Shown piece by piece: positions 1 to 8,905 of a stretch of 26,634 nt of DNA. The stretch lies in assembly GCA_937897365.1 (NCBI GenBank), contig CALCOP010000218.1, positions 1-26,634 on the forward strand, written 5' to 3'. The notes under the pieces were generated by a model that worked only from the letters and a program-made list of their open reading frames with translations, ran no database searches and had not been told where the DNA came from. Position 1 is the first letter of the stretch. Each line of letters begins with the position of its first letter. A program made the translations under genes and the position numbers. This DNA is from an uncultured euryarchaeote. Lineage in GTDB: Archaea; Thermoplasmatota; Poseidoniia; Poseidoniales; Poseidoniaceae.

Positions 1-2429
1 CTGATACGGGTACCACCATTGACTCTTTCAGCGGACCAAAAGATGGAAATTGCGGTGGAAACGACGAATGCGGCATCATCTACGGCGTTTCTTGGAGTCC
101 TGACAGCAGCCATTTCGTGACAGCCCACGGCCGACACGATGAGGGTCTGTATTTCTGGTTCGCAGACATCGATGAAGACAACGATGGATACAATACGACC
201 GATCAAGGTGATGGCGTCGTGGATGCATTCCCGAGTGAAGGCTCTCAATGGAACGATACCGATGGTGATGGCTACGGTGACAACCCTGCTCCCGCATTCC
301 AACCTGATGCATGTATTGCAACTGCTGGCACGTCAACAGAAGATCGGTTCGGTTGCCCTGATGCCGATAGCGATGGATGGTCAGATGACGGCGACTTATA
401 CCCTTCTGACCCCTTGCAATGGGCTGATTCTGATGGCGATGGTTATGGAGATAATTACTACTTTGACCTCAATGGTGCTCAACTTCACATGAATCAAACC
501 GGGGACGCATTCCCGAATGATGCCACACAGTGGAACGACACTGATGGAGATCAGCGAGGTGATAACTACCAGAATGCTTCCTGGGATAATTTCCGTGCTT
601 CTGAATGGCCAGGTATGCTACTCTCTGTAGCAACGAATGTCGATGTATTCCCGCTTGACCGAACGCAGTGGGCTGATACCGACGGCGACTGGGTTGGCGA
701 TGAACAGATGAGCGATCGAGCCGATGGCTGCCCTACGGTTTGGGGTGACTCGTTCTTTGACCGTCTCGGCTGTGTCGATACCGATAGTGATGGATGGTCT
801 GACCCTGATGCGGGATGGCCAGCAAGAGCTGATTGCTATGGAGCAGATGCATTCCCGACAGACCCCACTCAATGGTGTGATGAAGATGAAGATGGCTATG
901 GAAGCAATCAATCAGGCAATGATGCCGATGAATGTCCAAACCAAGCTGGGACCTCGTTTGAAGATCGCATCGGTTGCGCTGACAGAGATGGTGATGGATA
1001 CTCCAATGCAGGTGATCCATTCCCTGATGACAGTTCACAATGGGCAGACAGAGACGGTGACAATCGTGGCGATAACCCAAACGGAACGAATGCCGATATT
1101 TTCCCTGATGATGCATCGCAGTGGAAAGACACAGATGGCGATGGTTATGGAGATAATCAAGGTGGATTTAACGGCGATGCGTTCCCCTATGACCCCAATC
1201 AATGGGATGATACAGATGGTGATGGATATGGCGATAATTTCATCGATGAAGATGGCGATGGTGTCTCTGAAGGGTCGTCTGATGTTTGTCCACTCGTGAG
1301 TGGAAATTCCAACGACCCTGCAACACGAGGCTGCACCGATTCTGACAGCGATGGTTTTGTTGACCCAGTCGATGAATTCCCAACCGATCCTTTCCAATGG
1401 GCTGATGCAGATGGAGATGGGTGGGGTGACAATACTGGAGTTCCAAGCGGAGATGATTGCATTGATGTATACGGCAAATCCTTCGAAAACAACCGACATG
1501 GATGCCCAGATGCAGACTTTGATGGATGGGCTGATGTTGATGACGTTTTCCCGAATGACACACTTCAATGGAAAGATACCGATGGTGATGGGTGGGGAGA
1601 CAATTACGCATGGTTTAACGAAACGATGCAAGACCTCGACAATCCGGGTGAATCATTCATTATCCGAAACCAAACAGGCGATGCTTTCCCAACCATTGTA
1701 GACCAATGGTCTGACATGGATGGTGATGGATGGGGCGATAATCAAACCAGTTTTTACCAACCCGATGCTTTCCCATTCGAACCTTCACAGTGGAATGATT
1801 TTGATGGCGATGGTTATGGTGATAACAGCGTTTATGACCCTGATGGTGATGATGGTCCTCTTGGTCCTGAAAGTGCATTCCAGCCTGATGCTTGTCGCAA
1901 AGAGTTTGGAACATCGACTCTTGAAGAATATGGATGCCCAGACAGCGATTCTGACGGTCGTGCAGATTTGTATGACCCCTGTCCTTGGGATCCTGCGGTA
2001 ACTGCTGGAGTGCTTACTGGGCCGAACGCAGTGACGTGCTCAATCACGTCAGATCCAAGTACAGGTTCTGGCGGGGAAGGCAGTGGCTTGGGCTTCGGTT
2101 CGACATCGACCACGACACTTGTCATGGGTGGTTCAATTGTTCTCTTGCTTTCCTTAATTTTCGTAGCGCAGCTCGCTAAATCCTCCTCGAAGCGTAAGAA
2201 GGCATCTGGACGTTCTCAAGAACAACAAATTGACCTTGCGTCCTCCGAAGAAGAGGAACGCCGCCTTGCCTGGATTAACCATTATGTGGCTGCCGGACAA
2301 TTCGATGAAGCTCGCGCCCTCGGGTGGACTGAAGAGCAGGCTCCTCCACAATGGAAGCAGTATGAAATGCAGCAACAAGCTGCCGAAGAGGCAGCAGTTC
2401 CTACAATGTTCGACTTGAATCAACTTTGA
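1..2429 (+). CDS. Large surface protein with tandem Asp-rich calcium-type repeats, C-terminal membrane anchor (5' partial)
   Basis: The reading frame is open from base 3, so the true start lies upstream of the window. The first residues (GVSWSPDSSHFVTAHG, then LYFWF) look like the end of a WD40-type beta-propeller blade. From about base 222 to 1980 two motifs alternate. About 12 copies match FPxDxxQWxDTDGDGYGDN. About six copies consist of a Cys, 12-15 residues, then GCPDxDSDGWxD, so each carries a Cys pair. The DxDxDG pattern is that of thrombospondin type 3/EF-like calcium-binding repeats; calcium binding and disulfides are inferred. A Ser/Gly linker leads to one transmembrane helix (about 2113-2172), followed by a basic stop-transfer and an acidic/Gln-rich cytoplasmic tail of about 80 residues. 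The likely topology is outside repeats, inside tail. The function is unknown; adhesion or an extracellular structural role is plausible. Confidence 0.85.
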   Translation, partial: DTGTTIDSFSGPKDGNCGGNDECGIIYGVSWSPDSSHFVTAHGRHDEGLYFWFADIDEDNDGYNTTDQGDGVVDAFPSEGSQWNDTDGDGYGDNPAPAFQPDACIATAGTSTEDRFGCPDADSDGWSDDGDLYPSDPLQWADSDGDGYGDNYYFDLNGAQLHMNQTGDAFPNDATQWNDTDGDQRGDNYQNASWDNFRASEWPGMLLSVATNVDVFPLDRTQWADTDGDWVGDEQMSDRADGCPTVWGDSFFDRLGCVDTDSDGWSDPDAGWPARADCYGADAFPTDPTQWCDEDEDGYGSNQSGNDADECPNQAGTSFEDRIGCADRDGDGYSNAGDPFPDDSSQWADRDGDNRGDNPNGTNADIFPDDASQWKDTDGDGYGDNQGGFNGDAFPYDPNQWDDTDGDGYGDNFIDEDGDGVSEGSSDVCPLVSGNSNDPATRGCTDSDSDGFVDPVDEFPTDPFQWADADGDGWGDNTGVPSGDDCIDVYGKSFENNRHGCPDADFDGWADVDDVFPNDTLQWKDTDGDGWGDNYAWFNETMQDLDNPGESFIIRNQTGDAFPTIVDQWSDMDGDGWGDNQTSFYQPDAFPFEPSQWNDFDGDGYGDNSVYDPDGDDGPLGPESAFQPDACRKEFGTSTLEEYGCPDSDSDGRADLYDPCPWDPAVTAGVLTGPNAVTCSITSDPSTGSGGEGSGLGFGSTSTTTLVMGGSIVLLLSLIFVAQLAKSSSKRKKASGRSQEQQIDLASSEEEERRLAWINHYVAAGQFDEARALGWTEEQAPPQWKQYEMQQQAAEEAAVPTMFDLNQL
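222..1980 (+). repeat. Coding tandem repeats of two interleaved types (FPxDxxQW / GCPDxDSDGW)
   Basis: This is the repeat region inside the first gene. The QW-type unit is about 20 residues and its copies are separated by spacers of variable length. The Cys-pair unit is inserted every one to three QW units. At DNA level the GATGGTGATGG-like core recurs throughout, which is why several false open frames appear in other frames here. Confidence 0.8.
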
Positions 2430-2467
2430 GTACTGCATTTGCTTACGCATAGTACGCACCGCTTACC

Positions 2468-2476
2468 TTTCAAGTA
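2468..2476 (+). promoter_or_regulatory. Candidate TATA-like box for the membrane wHTH gene
   Basis: TTTCAAGTA is centred about 24 bases before the ATG at 2496, and no Shine-Dalgarno sequence lies next to that ATG. The arrangement fits a leaderless archaeal promoter. The box is degenerate, so this is weak evidence. Confidence 0.35.
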
Positions 2477-2495
2477 ATGACTCTCATTGTAAACC

Positions 2496-5111
2496 ATGGC
2501 CGGCGATACGCGCAGCACCGTTGCTCTGTTCGCGTCGCTTTTACTCCTCTCGTCTTTACCGCTTTTCGCAGTCGCCGAAACCGGAGATGTTGTCTTTACC
2601 ATCGAAGAGAACTCAGCGCAGGTCAACCAATGGTATGGTGCAGAAGATACTTTGCAAATTACTGCAATGTTTACCAATACCGGTTCACAAACCTCGATTG
2701 AGAACGACCCTTCTTGTGGCACAGTTTTACAGGTTTTTGACGCCCAAGGTACATTGTTCATCGACGAATCAAATACTTGCCGAGGCCAAACTCAAAACAT
2801 TGATTTGGCTGAAGGAGAGACCTTTTCTTTTGAACCTTTAACGTGGAATCTTCAAACTGCTGATGGCGAGTATGTTGAGCCTGGAATTTACACTGTTGCT
2901 GCTTTCCACTCTGCAACACAGTCAATCGCCTCCAAGACGATTCAAGTTCAAACTCCCGTCGACGTACCCGATGAACTTGAATTACTTCTCGACCTAAGCA
3001 CACGGTTGGATGTTATGCAGCAAGATGAAGAAGTCATTCTTGGTGTGACTCTGCGAAACCCTACAAGTTTGCCTCTTGATCTCCCTCTCATCGATGGCTG
3101 TCTCGTACAACTCGATGTGAATGGGGTCTCTTCTCTTCACATGCCTTGCTTTGCGAGTTTCCAATCGTTGGAACCTTATGAGCAAACTTTACTCGGCCAT
3201 GTTTTGTTCGAAGATGCTTCTTTTGTTCAAGGCTTGAACACTATTCAAGCGAGCCTTCCTTCACAACTTTTGTCCACCTCAGCTTCATTCACTCTTGAGG
3301 ATTCACAATCCATAGATTCCTCACTCCAAGCACTTCTTTCCACTCAACTTATCCATCAAGAGGGCGAGACGAACTTGTATTCACAAGAAGACATCTTTAC
3401 TTCCAGTATTCTCATGTCAAACACTGGACAGGAAACCATTCCTCTCACCTTTACTGATTCATGCCGAGCTGAAATGTGGGTCTTAGATGAGTCGGGAGAG
3501 GTTATGTTTGACAGTCGAATGCTGAAAAACTGCAACGCTCTTGAAATCGATTACATTCTTGAACAGAACGAACAAGTTCAATTCACTTTACCGGATTGGA
3601 CCTTCACAAATCTCGAAGGCTGCGAAGTCGCTTCAGGACAATACACGGTTGTTGCTGAAATACCCGAGTTCCATTTGTCCACCATCCAAACAATCCATTA
3701 TGAGAAAGCCACATCGACGCTTTGTAATTCTCCTCTTTCGATAGAGATGATTCCTGAAATAACTCCTGTGGATAATGGGTTTGATTTAACGGTAGAAATT
3801 TCCCCTCTCAACGGTGATGTTGACCTGCGATGGATAGGTCCTTGCGCAGTCATGATTTCTATTATTGACTTGTCAACAATTGAAGAAGTTAATTCTCAAG
3901 CACTGATGTGCGATTCGTACGATGGCCGGCATTTCGTGATTCCATCGGGTGAAGATTCAGATCCTCTACAACTTGAAGTTGGTTCAGTGGACATGGTTGA
4001 CATGGAATTTGCTTCGCTGCCTGATGGAGACTACCAAATGGTTTTGAGTCTTGAGACAAATCCTCAAACTCGTGCTGGTTTTGTGTTCTCATGGCCAATT
4101 GCAGAAGATGAGACTTCGATGGAACAATCTGCGGAAGTTGTCGTCGAACAACAATCACGCCTTCTCAGTGGAAAATGGTCCGGATTACAAACTGAAGTTG
4201 GAACATGTTGGATGTTTGAATCACCTGATGAAGGTCAACTCCTCCTTTCAAGTGCAATTTTCGGTCAATGGTTGCCGCAACAAGGATGGAGCGGTACGTA
4301 CGAGGTCGTCGATGCATCGGCCTCAGGTGCTTGTTCAAATTTTCAAGCCCCCTCATTCCAAATTCGAGAACTCGTTGATGAAACGCCAGTTGAAACCGTC
4401 TCTCCGCCAACTGAACTTTCTGAAACCGAGGCTTCTGTGACCCCGCAAGAGCAGGTTTCCACATACGTCCCATCGGTTCTTGTCGTCGTTACGACAGGTT
4501 CTCTTCTCTCGCTTTTAATCACCTTCGTGTTCAGTAACGAATCCTTGCGAATACCATCCACAGCTGCAGGGTTGTGGTTCCTCGGACTTCTCGGGCGTAC
4601 ACATGAAACAACAGATGGCCGATATCAACGAGGACGTCTTATGGGATACCTCACTGCTAACCCTGGATGCCATTTTAGAGCACTCATGGCTGCTCTCGAT
4701 ATGAGCAACGGGCAAATCACTCACCACCTGCGAATTCTTGAAACGGAAGAAGCAATTTGGCGTAGAAAGGATGGCCGTTTAGTCCGTTATTATCCACTGA
4801 CCAACTCACTGTACCCGAGCATGAACGAAGATGATCTACCCGTGCCCCCGCTCTCGCCAGACCCGAACAGTCTGCAAGGTAAGATTCTGACACTGCTTGA
4901 CCGCGATGGTCCGTTAGGAGAGTTCCCAACACAAGCAGAATTAGCAGTTCGCTTGGAAAAGAGCCAACAATTGGTCTCACATCATTTACGGACTCTGCAA
5001 AAGTTTGGATTAGTCGAGAAAAGAAAAATGGGTCTTAAGAACCGTTACAAGCTTACTCGAGAAGCTATTTTCTTGTTAGAGACAAGTGCTGATTTCACTC
5101 GTGAAGATTGA
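2496..5111 (+). CDS. Membrane-anchored sensor-like protein: four Cys-paired BsuPI-like domains plus two cytoplasmic winged helices
   Basis: The 871-residue protein has a signal peptide (1-27, cut near AVA|ET). Four Ig-like segments of BsuPI type follow (about 45-140, 175-255, 300-390, 428-525), recognised by FTNTGS-like strands and a final G-x-Y-x-V strand. Each holds one spaced Cys pair: 74/95, 202/218, 323/346 and 450/472. A fifth segment has Cys571/Cys613. A Pro/Thr/Glu stretch leads to a transmembrane helix (658-680) and a second hydrophobic segment (688-700). Two winged-helix domains end the protein: 708-775 (ITHHLRILE) and 793-866 (VSHHLRTLQ). Both resemble ArsR/MarR-like helix-turn-helix domains. 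The inferred topology puts the sensor outside and DNA binding inside, a one-component membrane regulator. Ligand and targets are unknown. Its last 17 bases overlap the convergent kinase gene. Confidence 0.85.
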   Translation: MAGDTRSTVALFASLLLLSSLPLFAVAETGDVVFTIEENSAQVNQWYGAEDTLQITAMFTNTGSQTSIENDPSCGTVLQVFDAQGTLFIDESNTCRGQTQNIDLAEGETFSFEPLTWNLQTADGEYVEPGIYTVAAFHSATQSIASKTIQVQTPVDVPDELELLLDLSTRLDVMQQDEEVILGVTLRNPTSLPLDLPLIDGCLVQLDVNGVSSLHMPCFASFQSLEPYEQTLLGHVLFEDASFVQGLNTIQASLPSQLLSTSASFTLEDSQSIDSSLQALLSTQLIHQEGETNLYSQEDIFTSSILMSNTGQETIPLTFTDSCRAEMWVLDESGEVMFDSRMLKNCNALEIDYILEQNEQVQFTLPDWTFTNLEGCEVASGQYTVVAEIPEFHLSTIQTIHYEKATSTLCNSPLSIEMIPEITPVDNGFDLTVEISPLNGDVDLRWIGPCAVMISIIDLSTIEEVNSQALMCDSYDGRHFVIPSGEDSDPLQLEVGSVDMVDMEFASLPDGDYQMVLSLETNPQTRAGFVFSWPIAEDETSMEQSAEVVVEQQSRLLSGKWSGLQTEVGTCWMFESPDEGQLLLSSAIFGQWLPQQGWSGTYEVVDASASGACSNFQAPSFQIRELVDETPVETVSPPTELSETEASVTPQEQVSTYVPSVLVVVTTGSLLSLLITFVFSNESLRIPSTAAGLWFLGLLGRTHETTDGRYQRGRLMGYLTANPGCHFRALMAALDMSNGQITHHLRILETEEAIWRRKDGRLVRYYPLTNSLYPSMNEDDLPVPPLSPDPNSLQGKILTLLDRDGPLGEFPTQAELAVRLEKSQQLVSHHLRTLQKFGLVEKRKMGLKNRYKLTREAIFLLETSADFTRED

Positions 5112-5982
5112 TGTGTCGTTGAATCCCTTGAGTCTCGATGGACCATTTGAGTTCACTCCATCCTTGTTTTTCTGCGAGTTCATAGACTTCTTTTCGGTCG
5201 TATCCGTCATCGAAAAGAACACCGACAACACCCCCTGCTCCGGCACCCATAACTTTCCACGCCATGATTGATTCGTCGAGCTGCAAGGGTTTGAGAAGTT
5301 TCTCAAATGGAGCATTGAACTCTTTTCCGAGCAGGTTCACACTCCAACTCCCCTTGTGCAAACAGAGTGCAAAATGGTCCTTTGACTCATTCTTGATTGC
5401 TTCAAGCATCTCCGCAGTAATGTGTCGAATACGGTCTAAACCATCGCGTATCTGCGGGTCGCCATCAACAAACTTAGCCCAGACATTTTGATGTAAATCC
5501 CCAGATACATGTGAGATACCGCTGTCGAACAATACGAGATTTCGTTCTATCCATGAAAGAAATTCTTTCGATGGATTCAGAGGTGTCGCAGTGACATTAT
5601 CGCCTTCGAAAAAAAGATGTTGCATGCCCCCAAGAGCACTGGCCCATTGATCTTGACGCCCTCCGGTATTTCCGAGTAGTGCTTCGAATTGGAATGCGAT
5701 CTCTGCGATATCCTCAGGGGCTCGGTTATCGCCAGAAATAGCCGACAAGAGTGCGACATTCATTGCACCAGAAGTACCTAATCCGGAACCAACTGGCATA
5801 TCAGAACTGTAGTTCACCATGATACGTCTTTCATCATCAATGTGCATTTCAGCGGTAATGTATCGGTTGATGGCGATGTTGATGACCTCGCCTGGCGATA
5901 TTGAACAGTATGCAGGCACATCTGTCCAGCCACCTGCAAGGTCGATTCGTACTGGAACTCGAACGGTGACAGTCTTGGCCAT
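5095..5982 (-). CDS. GHMP-family sugar kinase (HddA/fucokinase-like)
   Basis: The start at 5982 gives 295 residues; in-frame sequence upstream is open to 6090 but would run past the leuS start, and it lacks family features. The sequence opens with VRVPVRIDLAGGWTD, the N-terminal GHMP motif of heptose-7-phosphate and fucose kinases. The ATP loop PVGSGLGTSGA lies at 64-74, GGRQDQWASALGG at about 107-119, and the C-terminal motif KVMGAGAGGVVG near 240. The family phosphorylates sugars or sugar phosphates (HddA, FKP C-domain, glucuronokinase); the substrate cannot be read here. An activated sugar for surface glycans is a reasonable inference. No sugar-nucleotide genes are adjacent. The gene is divergent from leuS and convergent with the wHTH gene. 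Confidence 0.85.
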   Translation of the reverse strand: MAKTVTVRVPVRIDLAGGWTDVPAYCSISPGEVINIAINRYITAEMHIDDERRIMVNYSSDMPVGSGLGTSGAMNVALLSAISGDNRAPEDIAEIAFQFEALLGNTGGRQDQWASALGGMQHLFFEGDNVTATPLNPSKEFLSWIERNLVLFDSGISHVSGDLHQNVWAKFVDGDPQIRDGLDRIRHITAEMLEAIKNESKDHFALCLHKGSWSVNLLGKEFNAPFEKLLKPLQLDESIMAWKVMGAGAGGVVGVLFDDGYDRKEVYELAEKQGWSELKWSIETQGIQRHINLHE

Positions 5983-6064
5983 GAATACCCGATAATTTTC
6001 ACCCTCATGAAGAGTGGCATTCAAGTCAAATGGTTGATTCGGATGTTTGTCTCGCAAGACATTT

Positions 6065-6068
6065 GGTG
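6065..6068 (+). promoter_or_regulatory. Shine-Dalgarno-like GGTG deciding the leuS start
   Basis: GGTG lies five bases before the ATG at 6074. This supports that start over the in-frame TTG at 6047. Confidence 0.45.
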
Positions 6069-6073
6069 TCAAT

Positions 6074-8896
6074 ATGGCCAAAGAATACACTCCAGTCGAC
6101 GAAGTTGCATGGCAACAGAAGTGGGTGGATGCGAAGATATTTGAAAGCCAAATCCGTTCAAATCGACCTAAATTCTACTGCTTGGAAATGTATCCTTATC
6201 CATCTGGAAAGATGCATATGGGTCACGTCCGAAATTATTCCATCGGAGATGCTGTCGCACGCTACAAACGCATGATGGGATTCGATGTTTTGTATCCAAT
6301 TGGTTTTGATTCCTTCGGGATGCCTGCAGAAAATGCTGCTAAGGATGAAGGAGGCCATCCATACGATATCACTGAACGAAACATGGCTTCAATCACGAAA
6401 CAAATTAAGCGAATGGGATTCTCTTACGACTGGAATCGACAATTGAAAAGTCACGATCCTCGTTATTACAAGTGGAATCAATACTTTTTCATTAAATTCT
6501 TTGAGAAAGGATTGGCTTACCGCGAACATGCCCCTGTCAATTGGTGCGTTCAATGCGAAACCGTACTTGCGAACGAACAGGTCAAGGCTGGCCGATGCTG
6601 GCGTTGCAATGGGCCAGTTAATCAAAAAGAAATGAACCAGTGGTTCCTTGACATTAATCAATACGCTCAAGAACTCGTTGATGGCTTGGATACAATTGCT
6701 TTCCCTGAAAATGTCAAGTCTTTGCAAAGAGACTGGTTAGGTCGTTCAGAAGGTGCTCAGATAAGTTTCAAGGTTGCAGATTCAGAATCTGTTATTGAGG
6801 TCTTTACCACGCGTCCAGATACTTTGTTTGGCTCAACCTTTGTCACCCTTGCACCCGAACATCCTATGGCTGAAGAACTCGTCAAAGGTACGGATTATGA
6901 AGAAGCGTGGAAAGAACTCTACGATGAGGTTTCAGTTTTAGCCGAATTTGATCGTATTCGAAACATGAAGAAGAAGAAAGGAGTTCCATCGGGTAGGTTT
7001 GCAATCCACCCTTTAACCGGTGAAAAGATTCCTATTTGGATTGGAAATTTCGTTATTGCATCCTATGGAACCGGTGCCGTAATGGCAGTTCCTGGGCACG
7101 ATGAAAGAGATTTTGATTTTGCTAAGAAGTTCGATATACCTATCAAACGGGTTTTGATTATGAAGGAAGATGGAGACCCTCAAGCACCTCTTGAAACAGC
7201 GGAAACAGAATATGGCTGGATGGTTAACTCTCCGATTGAAGGGTTTGACGGGCTTTATGGCGAGGATGGAAAAAGGGCGATTACTGAAGCATTGAAGTCG
7301 AAAGGATTAGGCCAACAAACCATTAATTGGAAAATTCGACCATGGCTTGTTTCTCGTCAACGATATTGGGGTACACCGATTCCAATAATCCATTGTGATG
7401 GTTGTGGTGTCGTACCTGTTCCGGAGCAGGATTTACCGGTTGAATTGCCCACCGATGTCGAATTCGGTCATGGAAATCCTTTGGAAACCTCGGAATCATT
7501 CCTCAATGTTGACTGCCCAAAATGCAGCCAGCCAGCTCGACGTGAAACGGATACTATGGACACTTTTGTTGACTCGTCATGGTATTTCATGCGTTACACC
7601 GACCCATTGAACGATGAGATTTGTTTTGATCCAAAAATCATGAACCATTTCATGAACGTTGATTTCTACTGTGGTGGAATTGAACATGCCCAAATGCATC
7701 TGATTTATGCACGCTTTTACACAAAGGCTCTGCGTGATTTAGGCTTACACTCCAATGATGAGCCATTTAATGAACTCCTTTGCCAAGGAATGGTAAATGC
7801 TCCAGCTCCATGGTGTGAATCATGTCAGTTGACCTTCTCAGTGGCTCATGCAGGCTCTCCTTGCCCCCATTGTGATTCTCCATTGACGGAACGTTCCGCA
7901 AAGATGAGCAAATCATTGGGTAACACAGTTTCTCCCGAACATATGGTTGAGAAATATGGTGCGGATACTGTACGCTTGTTTATTCTCTTCTCAGCAAACC
8001 CTACTGCGGGAATGGATTGGTCGGATTCAGCAATTGCATCGAATCATCGCGTCATGATGCAGATGGCGACCATGCCTGAACGACTGCTTGAATGGAGTGG
8101 TGGAGTCTCTTCAATGGATACTTGGATGCTTGCCCGCTTGAAACAACGTTGTACAGAGTTTCAACAGGCAATGGACCATTTTGATTTGCGTCGAGCAGTC
8201 GAAATCTCTCACTATGATTTCATCAAAGATATCAATTGGTATATTCGTCGCGGTGGGGAGAACCCCGAACTCGGCACGAAAATCCTCGACTCATGGACTC
8301 ATCTTGTATCTGTCTCGACGCCCCACATGGCAGAGGAATGGTGGCAGACACTGGGCAAGGAAGGGCTTGTGTGTGGCACTGAAATGCCCTTGCTCCCTTC
8401 GATAACGGATGAAGAACAGTCCGCCCTTGATTGCGAGACACTCTTGCGCAGTGTCTTAGATTCAGCTCGTCGAATCAAAGATGTTGCTGAACGTCATCTT
8501 GACGGGCCTGCTCAATCAGCAATTATCGTTGTATCTCCCACCTGGAAACGAAGTATGGCAGTTGACGCACTCAATTTCATTGAACAGGGTGGAAGCCCCA
8601 AGCAATTTGCATCTCATGTTTCGCAAATGGAAATCGCGCAAGGTGAAAGGAAAGGAGAAATAATCGGTTATTGGGGTAAAAAGATGCTACCTCAGGTGTT
8701 TAAGTGGGACGATGATTCGAGAATTTTGATTCGAAGTGGGCTTGATGAAGTCGAGGCTTTGACTCAACGTTCCTCTTTTATCGCTCAAGAATTAGGTCTT
8801 CAGTCCGTCAAAGTCGTTCTTGGTGAATCTGCAGAGGACGAGACTGGTCGAGCAGGTGGTTCTATGCCGCTTGCACCTTCGATTGTATATGCTTGA
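6074..8896 (+). CDS. leuS: Leucyl-tRNA synthetase, bacterial type
   Basis: A class Ia synthetase of 940 residues that charges tRNA-Leu with leucine. The HIGH motif is H48-M-G-H51 (preceded by YPYPSGKMHMGH), and KMSKS is at 610-614. The CP1 editing domain carries TTRPDTLFGS from residue 245, so it should retain hydrolytic editing. Order and spacing of motifs, including WGTPIPII and FVDSSWYFMRY, are those of bacterial LeuRS rather than the archaeal/eukaryal form, suggesting an inter-domain transfer. Zinc-type Cys pairs occur near 160-180 and in the middle of the protein. A further CESC...CPHC ribbon lies just before KMSKS, where E. coli LeuRS has a different insert. The start at ATG 6074 is chosen because a GGTG site precedes it. 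Confidence 0.97.
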   Translation: MAKEYTPVDEVAWQQKWVDAKIFESQIRSNRPKFYCLEMYPYPSGKMHMGHVRNYSIGDAVARYKRMMGFDVLYPIGFDSFGMPAENAAKDEGGHPYDITERNMASITKQIKRMGFSYDWNRQLKSHDPRYYKWNQYFFIKFFEKGLAYREHAPVNWCVQCETVLANEQVKAGRCWRCNGPVNQKEMNQWFLDINQYAQELVDGLDTIAFPENVKSLQRDWLGRSEGAQISFKVADSESVIEVFTTRPDTLFGSTFVTLAPEHPMAEELVKGTDYEEAWKELYDEVSVLAEFDRIRNMKKKKGVPSGRFAIHPLTGEKIPIWIGNFVIASYGTGAVMAVPGHDERDFDFAKKFDIPIKRVLIMKEDGDPQAPLETAETEYGWMVNSPIEGFDGLYGEDGKRAITEALKSKGLGQQTINWKIRPWLVSRQRYWGTPIPIIHCDGCGVVPVPEQDLPVELPTDVEFGHGNPLETSESFLNVDCPKCSQPARRETDTMDTFVDSSWYFMRYTDPLNDEICFDPKIMNHFMNVDFYCGGIEHAQMHLIYARFYTKALRDLGLHSNDEPFNELLCQGMVNAPAPWCESCQLTFSVAHAGSPCPHCDSPLTERSAKMSKSLGNTVSPEHMVEKYGADTVRLFILFSANPTAGMDWSDSAIASNHRVMMQMATMPERLLEWSGGVSSMDTWMLARLKQRCTEFQQAMDHFDLRRAVEISHYDFIKDINWYIRRGGENPELGTKILDSWTHLVSVSTPHMAEEWWQTLGKEGLVCGTEMPLLPSITDEEQSALDCETLLRSVLDSARRIKDVAERHLDGPAQSAIIVVSPTWKRSMAVDALNFIEQGGSPKQFASHVSQMEIAQGERKGEIIGYWGKKMLPQVFKWDDDSRILIRSGLDEVEALTQRSSFIAQELGLQSVKVVLGESAEDETGRAGGSMPLAPSIVYA

Positions 8897-8905
8897 ACGG
8901 TACTC

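Noticed and set aside
724..1299. A 191-codon open frame (+) and several minus-strand frames inside the first gene
   Set aside because: They are shadows of the Asp-rich repeat coding region. Repetitive GAT/GGT codons keep other frames open and give Met/Ile/His-rich low-complexity products.
6047..6073. TTG start nine codons upstream for leuS
   Set aside because: The ATG at 6074 has a GGTG site at proper spacing and matches the usual beginning of LeuRS.
5983..6090. N-terminal extension of the GHMP kinase
   Set aside because: It lacks family similarity and would run across the leuS start. The ATG at 5982 begins right at the conserved first strand.
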